Assembly (NCBI GenBank): GCA_017893485.1
Contig: CM030368.1
Span: 112,858,220-112,922,219, forward strand
Length of the DNA: 64,000 nucleotides
Direction of reading: 5' to 3'
DNA from: Hemerocallis citrina
Taxonomy: Eukaryota; Streptophyta; Magnoliopsida; Asparagales; Asphodelaceae
Positions 9,307 through 21,560 of the stretch are shown piece after piece. Position 1 is the stretch's first letter. Each line of letters opens with the position of its first letter. The notes below the pieces were generated by a model, which made no database searches, was not told the DNA's origin, and saw only the letters and a list, made by a program, of their open reading frames with translations. Made by a program: the position numbers and the translations under genes.

Positions 9307-12300
9307 TGTCACACCCCACTTTCCAAAAAGAGAATACGGAATACGGATACGTGACTAAGCCCAGCAAATGATTTTCACCATCCATAACTGTCAGGAGCTT
9401 TACAACATTTCACAAGAATAATTAGAGTCGGAAGCAAGAGAAGTCAACCAAGCATGTATATATGAATCAAAATACCAATAGGAATACTTGAAACAAAATA
9501 TATTAATCTCAAATAAACCAGATCTGAACAAGCCAAAAATCCTGGGTCACATTGCCAAATACAAATAAATCCAACTAGCAAAATACAATTGTTCAAAATA
9601 TGCAACAATAAATAATAATAGCAAAACTCCAGCAGCTAGTATCTCATGTCACCAACTCCATCTAGCAACTAGTCTTCAAAATCTGCAATTTAATAAATTA
9701 CCGGAAGAAGAAAAAGAAAATAAACTCCCGTCAATGCAAGTTACGGGCCGCTTGTAGTGCAGGATACAAGTATATTGGAAAAGAAATAAACAACACAGCA
9801 TGGAATAGACATGATAATAAAATAGAACAACTAGCATGAATCATGAACAGAATCAAACAATAATTGGTGCTTATGACATGTAACAGGTAATAGGTATCAT
9901 GCAAGCAGGTGAACATGTAACAAGTGTCAGGTAGCATGTACAGGTAAATAGGTAATAGATGAACAGGTATGTAGGTAACATGTATCAGGCAAGCATGTAA
10001 CAGGTATTCATGTATCAGGTATTATGTCATGTCAAGTCTTGTATTATTACTATCTAGGTAGCACTTCATGCATCCATCCTTTTACTACATGGTTGCTACA
10101 TTCAAACAAGTTGCATTTATGTTTCGTAGGGGATTCTATAGGTCATGTACTCGGATATTCACAGGATCACAAAACTTGATCGGTAACAGAAAATTAACTT
10201 GGTCGGTAAACTTGATCGGTAACAGAAATTAACTTGGTCAGTAACTTGATCGGTAACTTGGTTGGTAAACTTGATCAGTAACAGAAATTAACTTGATCGG
10301 TAACAGAAATTAACTTGGTCGGTAACTTGATCGGTAACTTGGTCAGTAAACTTGATCGGTATCAGAAATTAACTTGATCGGTTACAGAAATTAACTTGGT
10401 CGGTAACTTGATCGGTAACTTGGTCGGTAACATGTCACACGGGAAACACGAGTCCCCTTCCCAGTACAGGCTCGTATATTGTCCACTACTAGATCTTTCC
10501 CTTAACACCGGCTTGTTTATTTGTTATGATTATTCAAGCAAACATGGATGTGCACAAACGAGGCAAATATAACATGGTATAAATAAGTAACAAGTTCAGG
10601 TTGAAAGATAAACTTGTACAGTTGAAAGAAAACACATAAAAGAGTGGGACAACGAAAATTCTAGTTCATGACAGCAAGACAGTACTGCACTAAATATGGA
10701 ATTCCCGTTACTACAAAAATGCAAATATGGATCCGTCAAAGAATCTGGAAAACAGACTCTCGGTCGAATCCAGCAAATATATATAAGTCATATGGTATTT
10801 CACAAAAACAAGGCTCAAAAGTTATTTGAATCTAGAAAACACGTTAAGCCAGAAATCAGAAGTTTGTATTTAAAGTCAGGAAAATAGCATGAAAACTCAT
10901 TAATTAAATCCATAAAAATTCTAGGGTATTCCCCTAGAGGTGCAACATTAGAATATAAAGTTTCATATTTTTTTCAATATAAATAGTTTAGTCAACAAAA
11001 ATCAGAAAACATCAAGATGAGTAGTTTTGTAAATCTGAAATAAACATTGCAGTACGAAAATAGTAATATCTCACAAACCATAAATCGAAATCCAAATCTG
11101 CCAAAAGGGTGATAAAAAGGATACAATAGGCTAACTTTCATACTCAGTAAGATTTTACAAACAGCAAGTGGAATTAGGTCGAAAATCAGGTTCTTTACTG
11201 AACAGTATGAAAATTCTGCATTTATAGTAATTGTTTGGAAACATAAAATCTACAAAAATTCAGGGTTAATCCCAATCAAGTCTAGTTGTATTGTACAAAA
11301 TATTGGATCAAAATAATACTTTTAACATCATGATAAAAATAGGTTACTATTCAGAATTCATTAAAAACAAAATCTGGAAATCTCTCTACACCTCTGTAGT
11401 AAAATAGACATAACTCAGAACTCATAAAACGAAACTGAGATCTGTCAGAAGTGTTGAAAAATAGAAAAAATTCTCTACAGTTCATGTTCACAAATAATAT
11501 TCATGAACTGACCTTAATAGGCTCTAAAATACTGATCAAAATGGGAAAACCGGCAAAACAGAAAATATTTTTTATGCACAAAATTAACTAGTTCACATAA
11601 AACTCATCCAAATAATAACCAAACATGAAATATGGTGTACTAGATGTCCAAACAACATGGTATAGGGTATATCACAAGTCCACAAAAAGTCTACCACGGA
11701 TAACACGAATGAACACATGATATCCTATGAACAACATGCATATATACAACAAGAAGTAGTGAACCCTAGGTTATTTCATGTCATGTATGTCGCGAGGCAA
11801 CTATGGTCAAATCAACACAATAGAGACTATATAACAGAGGATTCACATACGAATTGTCTCTAGGACCCAACTACACTACAGGCGGTATTTAGTACTTGTA
11901 TTACACAAAGAAAAGAATACAAGTTACTTGCCTGAGAGACGACGAAACCAACGAAGCAAAAGCAAGAATAACGGGAACGGATTCCCAGACAACGAACACC
12001 ACAAACGAACAAACCCGAACACGAACCACGAACCGCGAGCACACGAACACACGACAACCGAGCAATGAACACAAACACAACGAAACTACGAACCACGAAC
12101 ACAACGAACAACAAACAAAACCCGAGATCACACGCAACCAAAAGCAACACACGCACACCAAAAAGGACCATGGCTGTGCACGAAAGACGACGACGGACAG
12201 CAAGGTGCTACTGCTCGTTGTCTGTCTACGTCGGAGGGAAACAGCGATAGGGGGGCCACTGGTTGATGTTGGCTGTTGCGAAGTCGGCAGGGGGATGGTC

Positions 12301-13251
12301 ATCGCTGTCTGGCATCGGGTGAGCAGCAGAGGGAGGTTGACGCAAGGGGGAGCAGCGCGACGTAGGGGGGCTGGCAGTTGTTGGCATTACTGCAGGGCGA
12401 GGAGGTTGAGGAGAGGAGGGCTGATGACGCTGTTGTCGTTGCTGGCTGAAGGCGCTGCGGTGGAGCGATTGGGCTGAGGGCAGCGCAGGAGGTCGCGATA
12501 GGCAGGAGGGGGCTCACTAGCTGGCGAGCGCTGCCGTCATGCAGGAGGTAGTGCGCGCACAGGGACGGGAAGGAGGGGCACTGCGACACCAGGGCATGCC
12601 GAAGAGGGAAAGGGCGGATGTTGGAAAAGCTCGGGAGGATGGGTGCAGGGAAAGGGAGAAAAGGAGGGAAGGTGGAAGACGAAGGGACGGCTAGGGTTTG
12701 CAGGTATTAGGGTAGATGAATAGGCCAGGGTAAACACGGGGGGGTATACAGGCGGCTATAGGTTTTGATATAATAGGGTTTGGTGATCATGTGTGTTATA
12801 TATAAGGTATGGTTAGGTGTGTAGGGTACTGGGTATATGTAAACAGGTATTGGGTTTAGGTGACGTGTTTTAAATGGGTATTTGGGTTAGTTGGCTTAAT
12901 GGATTCTATTAAAATAGGGTTTAATAAAATCCGATAAAAAAATAAAAATATTAGATAAATTAGAGTATGTTCAGGCTAAAAATAAAACAATAATAATCAT
13001 AATAATAATAAAAATGAAATAACAGTAATAATAATAATAATAGAAATCCAAGTAATAATAACAATAATAAGATTTGTATAAAAAAAATATCGAAAATAGT
13101 TACAAATAAAATTATTGATCAAAAATAAATTTTAATAGAATATCCAACATTACATTTTGACAAAAGAATTTGAAAGCAGAAAAATAATTTACAAAAATTT
13201 TAAATACAGAAAATACACATAAAATACGTTTTTGAGAAAACAGGGGGTACA
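9307..13251 (-). mobile_element. LTR B, minus strand, about 3.9 kb
   Basis: The left edge TGTCACACCCC is the reverse complement of the LTR 3' end. The right edge (about 13251) reverse-complements to TGTACCCCCTGTTTTC, close to the start of LTR A. The terminal ~100 bp resemble LTR A more than LTR C, although LTR C is the neighbour with which it brackets a PBS-bearing interior. Contents include a minisatellite (10165-10440), a GAAC-rich stretch (11985-12110), GC-rich leader text (12180-12700) and a minus-strand TATA-like TTATATATAA (12796-12806). The arginine- and proline-rich ORFs in the leader look like composition effects. LTR A and LTR B point at each other across the pol fragment. Confidence 0.75.
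10165..10440. repeat. TCGGTAACTTGA minisatellite in LTR B
   Basis: Units of about 11-12 bp (ACTTGATCGGTA, ACTTGGTCGGTA) are grouped into larger units of about 34 bp with ACAGAAATTA. On the minus strand this reads TTACCGATCAAG, the same motif seen sparsely in LTRs D, E and F at the matching position. Confidence 0.9.
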
Positions 13252-13310
13252 CACAAAACAACAAGAAAGAATGGAAGCAAACAACGCAAGGAGTGAGAAG
13301 CAACACGAGA

Positions 13311-13364
13311 ATCCTGGGACCTGTGGGTTATGGACCCACCACTCTTCCGCTGCGCCACTCTGAT
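13311..13364 (-). other. Sense copy of initiator tRNA-Met nucleotides 1-54 (copy 2)
   Basis: The minus strand matches plant initiator tRNA-Met from nucleotide 1 to 54 with about 2 mismatches, the best of the four copies. Parts that show it are ATCAGAGTGGCGCAGCGG and CATAACCCACAGGTCCC. The text after it (TGTTGCTTCTC) aligns with the text after copy 1, so the segment is inherited with the element family. No T-arm 3' strand or CCA follows. Confidence 0.9.
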
Positions 13365-13700
13365 GGTGAAGCTCCAAGTTGTAGACATGTCGTTGTATAT
13401 CATGCGATGTCGAATGACGGACCAAGCAGGAAGAAGAAGAACGGATGACACTGGAATCAAGAATATGGGTATGAAAAGAATGAAATCATACCCAATACGT
13501 AATCAATGAATGGAAGGGATCAACGAGGAATCGAATAAGGCTGGTTTCCAGATCATAAGTTGGATATTAATTGTTCATGCGATCACTGTATTTCTCATAC
13601 TGTTGAGTCAAACCGATAAAACCCAAATCTGATTATTATATCAATCAAAGCCAAACTACCTTTCGTTAGTCATGTTTAACTGATATATTATCCTAACCTG

Positions 13701-13713
13701 GGTTCTGATACCA
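13701..13713 (-). other. Primer-binding site for initiator tRNA-Met
   Basis: The reverse complement is TGGTATCAGAACC, the standard plant LTR-element PBS with one change. It lies 10 bp inside the 3' end of LTR C (TGACA then AGGTTTTTAG), as expected. Confidence 0.85.
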
Positions 13714-13723
13714 CTAAAAACCT

Positions 13724-16700
13724 TGTCACGTTCCGCTTCCCAAAATTACGGAATACTAGTACATGATATTGGCCCAGCGAATGACTAACGTCACCCATAA
13801 GCTGTTTATCTGATCAACTCAACAATATAATCAATACAGAACAAATGTGTAGGCAATAATAATAATCTCATAAAAAATAATACTTTGAATGAAGCAATAA
13901 AAATATCTAAATACAATAATAATCCAACATCTCGAACAATAATAAAATCCGGGACATAAGCCCAATACAATAATAAATCCCAATACAATAGTAACAAGTA
14001 TCAATACAATAAGTTCATTTAAAGCAATAAGCAATTAAAAAGCATTAAGTCCTTAGAATACCTGTACTCCAACCCCAGCAGGCAATTCTCCTTCATTACC
14101 TATGTACATTTCATCTAAAAAGAGAAGAAAAATTGTCCTTAGAGCAAGTCATAGACAGCAAGTAGAGAAAGCAAGGAACAATGGAATAAAGGTATAACAA
14201 TGAATCAATGGATCAATAGGAATCAATAACACGGGTCAATAATAATATTCGATACCATGATAATCGGTACAATGGCTATAAACAATAATGCAGTATTCGG
14301 TAACAATAATTAATGATCAATAAGGTAACACTTAGCCAATATTCGTTATCAATAGAAACAATGATCAACAATATGCAATGTCGGTGATGTGTCAATCCTA
14401 ACTAATGCTCGTACTACTGTGTCTCATATGTTCCATACCACAGGTTCGATGCATAAAATCAATTTCGTTTAAACTTAAGTGGTGTACTCCGTAGATCATG
14501 TACTTGGCAACGGTAAATACTATTCACCTTTTGGTGTACGATATAGTCATCGGCAACGATACGGTACACGATAGATTGGGATTACGCCCATAATCCACAA
14601 TCACACGGTGAAACAATAGCCGAAACATTATTTAGGAAAATACGGGCCCCTCCTCCAAGTACAGTCTTTACTTTGTCCACTACTTATTAATTATTTATCA
14701 CCAGCTTATTAATTATTTATCCCTTTAAACACCAGCTTATTAATTATTTATCAATGCAATCAATGGACATTTCGATGAACGATAGTATCAATAGGAAAAC
14801 AATAGAATGGTAACATGAAGTAGGACAGTTAGGATGATGACAATAACTCATTGGAATTATGCAATGCAACATACATACATTAATTCATGTGATATTACGA
14901 TATAGGAATAATTAATCTATTAAAATCTGCAAAGTGAAATTTTGGACAGTAAGAGTAGTCTGTACAAAAATGCAGTTACCCGCTATTTCAGCAATTGAAA
15001 AGTGAATCCGTTAGTATTTCTAGAAACTAGACTTTCACACGGTTCCAACGCATATTTAAAGTTCAAAATCCGACAATAGTAGCTAGGTCAATCACATTGT
15101 TCTTTTCAGATTTCATGTTCAGGCCGAATTTCGACATCACGTTATTTTATTTTTAGAATCAGCGAAAACTAAATAATAAATTCATTAAAATGTTTACCAG
15201 ACTCCTAAACATGATTCCCAATCTGGAAATTATCAAAGCAAAATTTCAACATTTGATCATCCTTTTTACTGTTTGAGCATGGAAGATACAAGAATCTGAA
15301 AATTTAAAAGTAAAAACACAGCTGTAGTAAAATGGGCATAACTTTTGTTAGAAAACTCGGAATTAAGAAATTCAGGATGTTATGGAAACTAGAAATATAA
15401 GGCTACAATTCCTTTTCAGAAAGAAATTTATTTTAAGGTCATTTACTGGTTCAATAATAGCAGTCAATATACATGCCAGCAAGCAATCTACAGGTATTAT
15501 GTAGTTTTCTTGAAATAAATTAATTAAATATGATGGGTATCGATTTTTTAATCAATAAATTGTGTAAGCAACATGATCAGTGAAATAACATGATGAAAAA
15601 GAATAAAATCATATGCATACACTAAAATCATCATCGATCAAACAACAAACAACCAACCAAACATACAACTTAGTAGTTGTTTCTAGAATAGTTAATTGTG
15701 TCATGATTATACGGTTAACCCTATTATCAATTCTACATGAATGCATGAAAGATCCAATCTTTTGAGTCAAAAGTGGCACGATGTCAAGAATATTGGGGTT
15801 AGCTCGTGTAAATTCTCAATAGACCCAATGAAGATAACCAATATAGCGATATGATAACGAATAGGATCTACTTCCAAGAATTTCAACAAAACTTGAATTT
15901 GATACAATTAACAATTCATGAGGACGGTGACTTGCCTTATAAACGGTGAAAATGAATACCAAGAATAACGGGATAAGAATTCCGAAGCAACGAACCCACG
16001 AACTAGCAGATCCACAAAATAGCACGTGCAATATACGTGCACACAAAGAGCCAAAGCAACACAGTAAAGTCAAAGAGACAGCAACAACAGCAGTGACGCT
16101 CGGCCAAGGGGGCGGCAGCACTGGCGAGCAGGGACGACATTGACGGTGAGGTCGAGCGGCACAACTGGGGCGGCACTGGTGGTCGGTGATCGAAATAAGG
16201 ACGACGGTGCGTTGGATGCACTGCTGTCAAGCGAAACAGAGGAGGAGGTCGGGATAGGGGTTTGGTGCGCTGGCATCGTGGAGGGGCGGCGTTGATGACG
16301 GGAGGTGGCGACGGGGAAGTGGTCACCGGAGGGTGGCCGGGGAAGATGACCGGGGAAGAAGCCGGAGATGGGTTTGGGTGGTTTGGGCGGGAAAACATAG
16401 GAAGAGAGAGAACGTCGAGGAGAGAATAAGCGGCTAGGGTTTCTCAATTGTGCAACTTTTAGGATTTACAGTAGAGTTTTATTTATAGGGTACAATTAGG
16501 GTACTGGGTTGGTGAATTAGGGTCCAATAATAGCGGATTTGGGTTAAGAACAAATGAAATTGGGTTTTAAGGTTCAATAAGAGACAGATTCAAATCAATA
16601 GGGTTCAAATAAAAATATCCACAATTAAATAGAAGAAAATGGGGTCAACAAAAATAGCTCAATCACGAAGAATGAAGAATTTCATGAACAAGATTAAATT

Positions 16701-16768
16701 AAAATAATCAAGAAGCAAAAATATTACCAAAAGGAGAAAAATGAAAAATAGCAGGAACGGTAGTTACA
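13724..16768 (-). mobile_element. LTR C, minus strand, about 3.05 kb
   Basis: The left edge TGTCACG is the LTR 3' end and the right edge reverse-complements to TGTAACTACCG. A minus-strand TATA box (CCTATAAATAAAA, 16477-16489) precedes a leader rich in C on that strand. A donor-like GGCAAGTCACC lies at about 15935. It belongs to the same LTR family as J: both carry the same text before and after a TGGTATGGAACATA phrase. It meets the truncated LTR J head to head at 16768/16769. No coding content. Confidence 0.8.
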
Positions 16769-16892
16769 ATATCGTAATGTTGTGATCTTGTGTTCTTGTG
16801 ATCTTGTAACATCTTATGGATAAATTCTCGTTATGGATGGGATATTGTTATTGAAAGTCCCGAGTACATGATCTATAAAATCTACCACCTTA
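16769..16892 (+). mobile_element. LTR J, left fragment, plus strand
   Basis: This 124-bp piece continues, after element N, at 31975: the text GAGTACATGATCTATAAAATC followed by the GTCTAAACG text after N matches the unbroken text in LTRs C, D and E. The start of LTR J is missing. The last five bases (16888-16892, CCTTA) are the left copy of the target duplication of element N. Confidence 0.75.
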
Positions 16893-17570
16893 TGTAACAC
16901 CCCGCAAAATTTAAATAACAATTTTGCCCTCGGGTGTTACGCACGTGCATTTTGTACTATTATTGATTATATCCATAACGCATTTTGATATGTATTTTGA
17001 ATTCCAATTATTTATGCAATTCCGTATTCTTAAAATCACATTTGAGACAACGAAAATGCTAAATTTCAATCTTTGAGTTTTTACGTGTTTTACGCATTAT
17101 CGATGCGCGTGTCGATTTTGGGTATTCCACCGTTACGTGCAAAGTTTTCAATAGATTTCAATCATTTATTTTTATAAACATGTTTGAATTTGTTTTGTAA
17201 AAGAAAATTCAATTTTTGACTATCTTTATTAAAATAAATTTTCTACATGCAATACACGTGTTTTCTGTACGTTTGAGTACATTATCATATATGTATACTA
17301 AATATATTCTTATGTTGCATTCCAATTAATTATAAATATTTTTCGGTTAATAAAGTCAATTTTTGTATTTTTGAGATTTTACGGGCAATGCACGTGTTTC
17401 GGTGCATGTGTTTTAAGTGTATTATTCTTTCAAAATGAATTTCATGAAATTGTGTGGGTCTATTTTATTTGTGCATGAAAAGTATAATTTTAGAGTTAAT
17501 TTTACATATTTATTACATATATAAATAATTGTTTTAAAGAGATTGAATAAATAAATTATTTTGTACACAA

Positions 17571-17606
17571 AGCACGTGCACGTGCACACGTGCGATGTGC
17601 ACACAA
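17571..17606. promoter_or_regulatory. CACGTG palindrome cluster, U3 of element N
   Basis: GCACGTGCACGTGCACACGT is a tight run of G-box cores (CACGTG), a target of plant bZIP and bHLH factors, about 140-170 bp before the TATA box. The same run is found in the 3' LTR at 28789-28824. More single copies occur upstream (about 17250 and 17390). Confidence 0.6.
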
Positions 17607-17743
17607 TTTTGGGGACCGAGATGTTTAGAGAGGAGGGAAAATCTGAAAGTTTTGATTTTGAAAATAGGAGGGAAAACAAGTTTTAGAAGTGGAGTTAGTG
17701 GTGTTCATGTGTGGGGTGGTTGCCATAACTACCTACTAATTAA

Positions 17744-17806
17744 TTTATAAAAAATGCACCCTTAGTATCTCTTTCTCTCATCTCTTTTCTCTTTTCTCTC
17801 CTGCCC
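17744..17806 (+). promoter_or_regulatory. Candidate core promoter of element N (TATA and CT-rich leader)
   Basis: TTTATAAAAAA at 17744-17754 is followed about 25 bp later by a run of CT repeats (17768-17806), a common start region in plants. The 3' LTR has CTATAAAAAA at 28964-28973 with the same leader. Confidence 0.55.
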
Positions 17807-18659
17807 ATGCCGAAAGCAAACCCAAGCCAGCAAAGTCTTGCCCATTTCTCCACCTAATCACCATTCCACTTGCCTATATACATATACTAATGTATATATA
17901 TGTACTATGTATATATGAAAAAAGATGGGAGTTGTTCTTGATGTTGCCGAAATGGAGTGGGGATGGAGATGCTCTTGATTGTTGCTTGCCGAAATGTGGA
18001 GCTTGGAGGCTTGCCTTGGTGCGCGGATTTCGAGGAGTTTGCAATTGGAGCTTTCTTTAGGAGCTCCTAATTCTAGGAGTTCATTTGAGTACAAATCTTC
18101 AATTTAGGTGGGTGTTTCTTAAATACTTTCTAATTTAGGAATATAATTTGCATGATAGATGATATATATTTTATTTGGTTGAAATTGAATTGATTGCATG
18201 AAATTAATGTAGAAATGGATCGTTAAATCTTGATTTGGTGTGGAAGATGCAAATTGCTATTCTATTTTCTAATGATTATGATTGTTAGTTGAGATGCTAG
18301 AATTGAAATGATTTATATGAAATTGATGCATGTTGAGACATGATTAGAATAATGCAAATATGTTGTTTGTCGAGAATGTGGCAAAGAAGTGTGATTATAA
18401 CTTCAAAATATCGATTTTCGAGTATAGAGACTTTTGTAAGGTAATTTTGACAAAAGAAAACAGTTTATTTGGAAAATTGATTGGATATGTGTCTTGATAC
18501 ATTTTAAGTATTTCATTGAAAAATGAGAAACTTGAGAAATTAAGAACATATACGATATTGTTTTTAAAAGGAATATATTCTGGAAATGATCTATATTCTT
18601 ATATGGAAGTACAAATCAATTAAAAGGTCGAAAAATATATGCAGGCTGCAATTTGTGTG

Positions 18660-19070
18660 ATTGACAGTCGACTGACTACCTTCCACAGTCGACTGGCAAG
18701 TGTAAGAATTTGGGTTTTCGTCGGCAGGACAGTCGACTGACTACTTTTACAGCCGACTGCTGCTGTACTGAATTTTGATGTTTGAGTTTTTTAAAGTATT
18801 CGCGGAACAGTCGACTGACACTGTCACTAGTCGACTGAACCGACTGTGTTATATTGATGTTTTAAAGTTTTCGTAAAACAGTCGACTAATTCCTTGTCAA
18901 CAGTCGACTGAACAGACTGAAATGTTTTGATGTTCGCTAAACAGTCGACTGATACTGTCACCAGTCGACTGAACCGACTGTGTTATTATTGATGTTTTAA
19001 AGTTTCATAAAACAGTCGACTGATTCTTTGTCGACAGTCGACTGATACCGACTGAGATGTTTTGATGTTC
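18660..19070. repeat. CAGTCGACTG palindrome array (5' LTR of N)
   Basis: About a dozen copies of the perfect 10-bp palindrome CAGTCGACTG, or one-base variants, lie in roughly 400 bp, arranged in pairs and in larger units of about 85-130 bp with a TTTTGATGTTCGCT spacer. Two more follow M at 23521-23555. The 3' LTR has the same array at 29892-30310, one unit shorter. Solo LTR H has a reduced array (48570-48690). Confidence 0.9.
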
Positions 19071-19678
19071 GCTGATGTAATATCCCGGATGGATATTACC
19101 GCATATAAATTATTATTTATTATTATTTTATTATTATTTTGTTTTAATTCCAAAATTAGAATATTTTGGTGATTTTCACCCGGTTTGTTCATAGACATTA
19201 TCTGTGTCCAGATATCGGTCAGTATACATCCGTATTGTATCAAATTGATACCATGATCTTCCGAACTAATAATAAAATTTATTTTATTATTATTTCCGAT
19301 ATTAAATTATTTTTATACGGATTATGCGAAGATTTTCGGTATACAGACATATATGCGCACGTACGAGTAGTATGTCGATTAGTACATTATACAAATTGTG
19401 TGTTGTGTATTTTTGGACTAGGAGTTTATCTTGTTATAACAACCTAATTAGAGGGTTAGGGCTTGATTAGGAGGCTTAATCTAGGGTTCTTGTATGCATA
19501 AGAAGATTAAGTAAAAACCCCTACTAGAAACTATCTCTCCCACACCATACCTCCACCACATAACACCTCCCTCCACCTCATCCCTACCTCCCCTAGGAGT
19601 ATGGCTAGCCCCCATTTCATGGGAGGGCTTTTGTGCACTTTTGTATGTGCACATTTGCACTATCCACCCTTCTCTCCA

Positions 19679-19690
19679 CCTATAAATACC
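19679..19690 (+). promoter_or_regulatory. TATA box of solo LTR M
   Basis: CCTATAAATACC followed by CCCTCCTTCTCCACC is a textbook plant TATA with a pyrimidine-rich start region, about 600 bp inside the LTR. Confidence 0.6.
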
Positions 19691-19887
19691 CCCTCCTTCT
19701 CCACCTTGTCTCATTTTTAGAAAGACCAAAAAAAAAAAGAAAGAAAGAAAGGAAAAGAAAGAGAGAAACCATACTAACTTGAGAGTTTTCTTTGAAGGTC
19801 TTCTTAGGAGTTCTTAGAAGCTAAGGGAAAGGAGAAGGAGCATAGGCTAGTCCTTCCTACAAAAAGATTAAGGTGGGGGTTCTCCTT

Positions 19888-19913
19888 TGTTTGTTTGTTT
19901 GTTTGTTTGTTTC
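19888..19913. repeat. GTTT microsatellite
   Basis: Six or so TTTG units in the leader of solo LTR M. Confidence 0.85.
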
Positions 19914-20439
19914 TTTAAATGGTTGTTTTGATGTTCTTCTTCTTCTTACCCTCCTTGTTTACTTTCTTTTTAGTATGGTTGTTTTGAGTAAGAATCACAT
20001 AAAAATGGAAACAAATGGACATAAAAATCAAATCTTTGTAGTGGTAGTTGTTGTTTTGTGTTTGATATTGGACTAAAATGACATAAGGCATATGGACTTG
20101 AACATACAACCGTGTGGGGTTGTAGGACTTGATATGAACTATACATAAAGCATATGAACCATTTTTATACAACCATTTTGGTTGTAGGACTTGTATTAAA
20201 CTTGGACTAAAAAGATAAGCATATGGTTGGACCAAATAAAGGATCTTACTTTATTTTGTTATTGTTATTTTCTTTAATAATCTTAAGTAAAAGAACCTAA
20301 AATTAGATGTTAGTTTTGATTGTGAAAAAGAAACTAACCTATAATCACTAGTTGTAGAATAAATAAAAAGATTTTTTCTTTTATAATCACTAGTTGTAGA
20401 ATAAATAAAAAGATTTTTCCTTTTATAATCACTAGTGAT

Positions 20440-20790
20440 AGTAAATCAAGACTAATAAAGACTAGTAGACAATTAAGTAGTAGCATGTTAAAATAAAGTA
20501 GTAGTAGTATGTTGATTAAATAAAGTAGTAGTGGTATGTTGATAAAATAAAGAAGTAGTAGTAAGTAGTTGTAGATGTTTTATGTCCATAAAGTAGTAGT
20601 AGTAGTAGATAGTTGCATGTTGTGTTCTTGATTAAAATGAAGTAGTAGTAATAGTAGATAGTTGGGTGTTATGTTCTTGACTAAAATAAAGTAGTAGTAG
20701 TGGTAGATAGTTGTATGTTATGTTCTTGGTTAAAATGGAGTAGTAGTAGTAGTAGATAGTTGTAGATGTTTATTTTATGTTCATAAAGTA
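20440..20790. repeat. AGT-rich tandem repeat in solo LTR M
   Basis: Repeats of about 50-60 bp, each with a short AGTAGTAGTAG run followed by TAGATAGTTGTATGTT and TTCTTGACTAAAATAAA. At least six degenerate units can be followed by eye. Confidence 0.8.
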
Positions 20791-20799
20791 AATACCATG

Positions 20800-21560
20800 C
20801 TAAGATTGTATTAGATTAATTTATTTGTGCTTAGAATGTTGTAGGATTCATTCTAAAATTATCTACCATGTTTAGGAGTGCTAATTATGCTTAGAATGTT
20901 GTAGGATTCATCCTAAGAATTTCCTACCATGTTTAGATTAACTTATTCATGCTTAGATTGTTGTAGGATTCTTTCTAAAATTATCTATCATATGTAGAAA
21001 TGATATACATGTTGAAGGATTTATTCTAAAAAATACCTAGCATGTTTAATGATGCTTAGAATGTTGTAGGATTCATTCTAAAAATACCTACCATGTTAGA
21101 TTAATTTATTTGTGCTTAGAATGTTGTAGGATTCATTCTAAAATTATCTACCATGTTTAGGAGTGTTATTTATGCTTAGAATGTGGTAGGATTCATTCTA
21201 AGAATTTCCTACCATGTTTAGATTAATCTATTATGCTTAGAATGTTGTAGGATTCATTCTAAAATCCCTACCATGCTTAGATTAATTTATTTATGCTTAG
21301 AATGTTGTAGGATTCATTCTAAAATTCCTACCATGTTTAGATTAATTTATTTAGGCTTAGAATGTTGTAGGTTGATGCTAAGTACCTATCCATGCTTAGC
21401 TCGTTGTAGGATTAATATTGAATTAATCTACCATGCTTAGATTGTTGTAGAAAAGTATAATCCATGCTTAGAAATGTGTAGGATTGATGTTGAATTACCT
21501 ACCATGCCTAAGATTGTTGTAGGAATGGTTAAGGTTGTATACCATGCTAAATTATTAGTA
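20800..21560. repeat. ~60-bp tandem array (GTTGTAGGATT) in solo LTR M
   Basis: Around a dozen units of about 58-62 bp built on CTTAGAATGTTGTAGGATTC and CTACCATGTTTAG. The array is most regular at 21050-21360 and becomes degenerate toward 21560. It is non-coding. Confidence 0.9.

Larger units (their letters stand above)
13252..13723 (-). mobile_element. Short internal region of non-autonomous Tekay-like element (LTR C to LTR B)
   Basis: Only about 470 bp separate LTR C from LTR B. In element order (minus strand) it has the PBS (13701-13713), about 240 bp of AT-rich spacer, a protease stub (13365-13460), the tRNA-Met 5' segment (13311-13364) and a T-rich 3' part. The protease stub matches 41885-41945 of the D/E element at both DNA and protein level. 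No gag, RT or integrase is present. The flanking bases (CACAA at 9302, ATATC at 16769) do not form a target duplication, so this unit may be a recombinant. Confidence 0.6.

Noticed and set aside
11896..12477. A 193-residue threonine/arginine-rich protein
   Set aside because: GAAC-rich repeat and GC-rich leader of LTR B read on the wrong strand of the LTR; overlapping frames on both strands are open too.
9307..16768. B/C as a simple complete element with matching LTRs
   Set aside because: The LTR ends differ strongly, lengths are 3.9 and 3.05 kb, and the flanking 5-mers (CACAA, ATATC) do not match.
18660..19070. A CRISPR-like array
   Set aside because: The repeated 10-mers are too short, spacers are similar to each other, and the array is inside an LTR of a plant retroelement.
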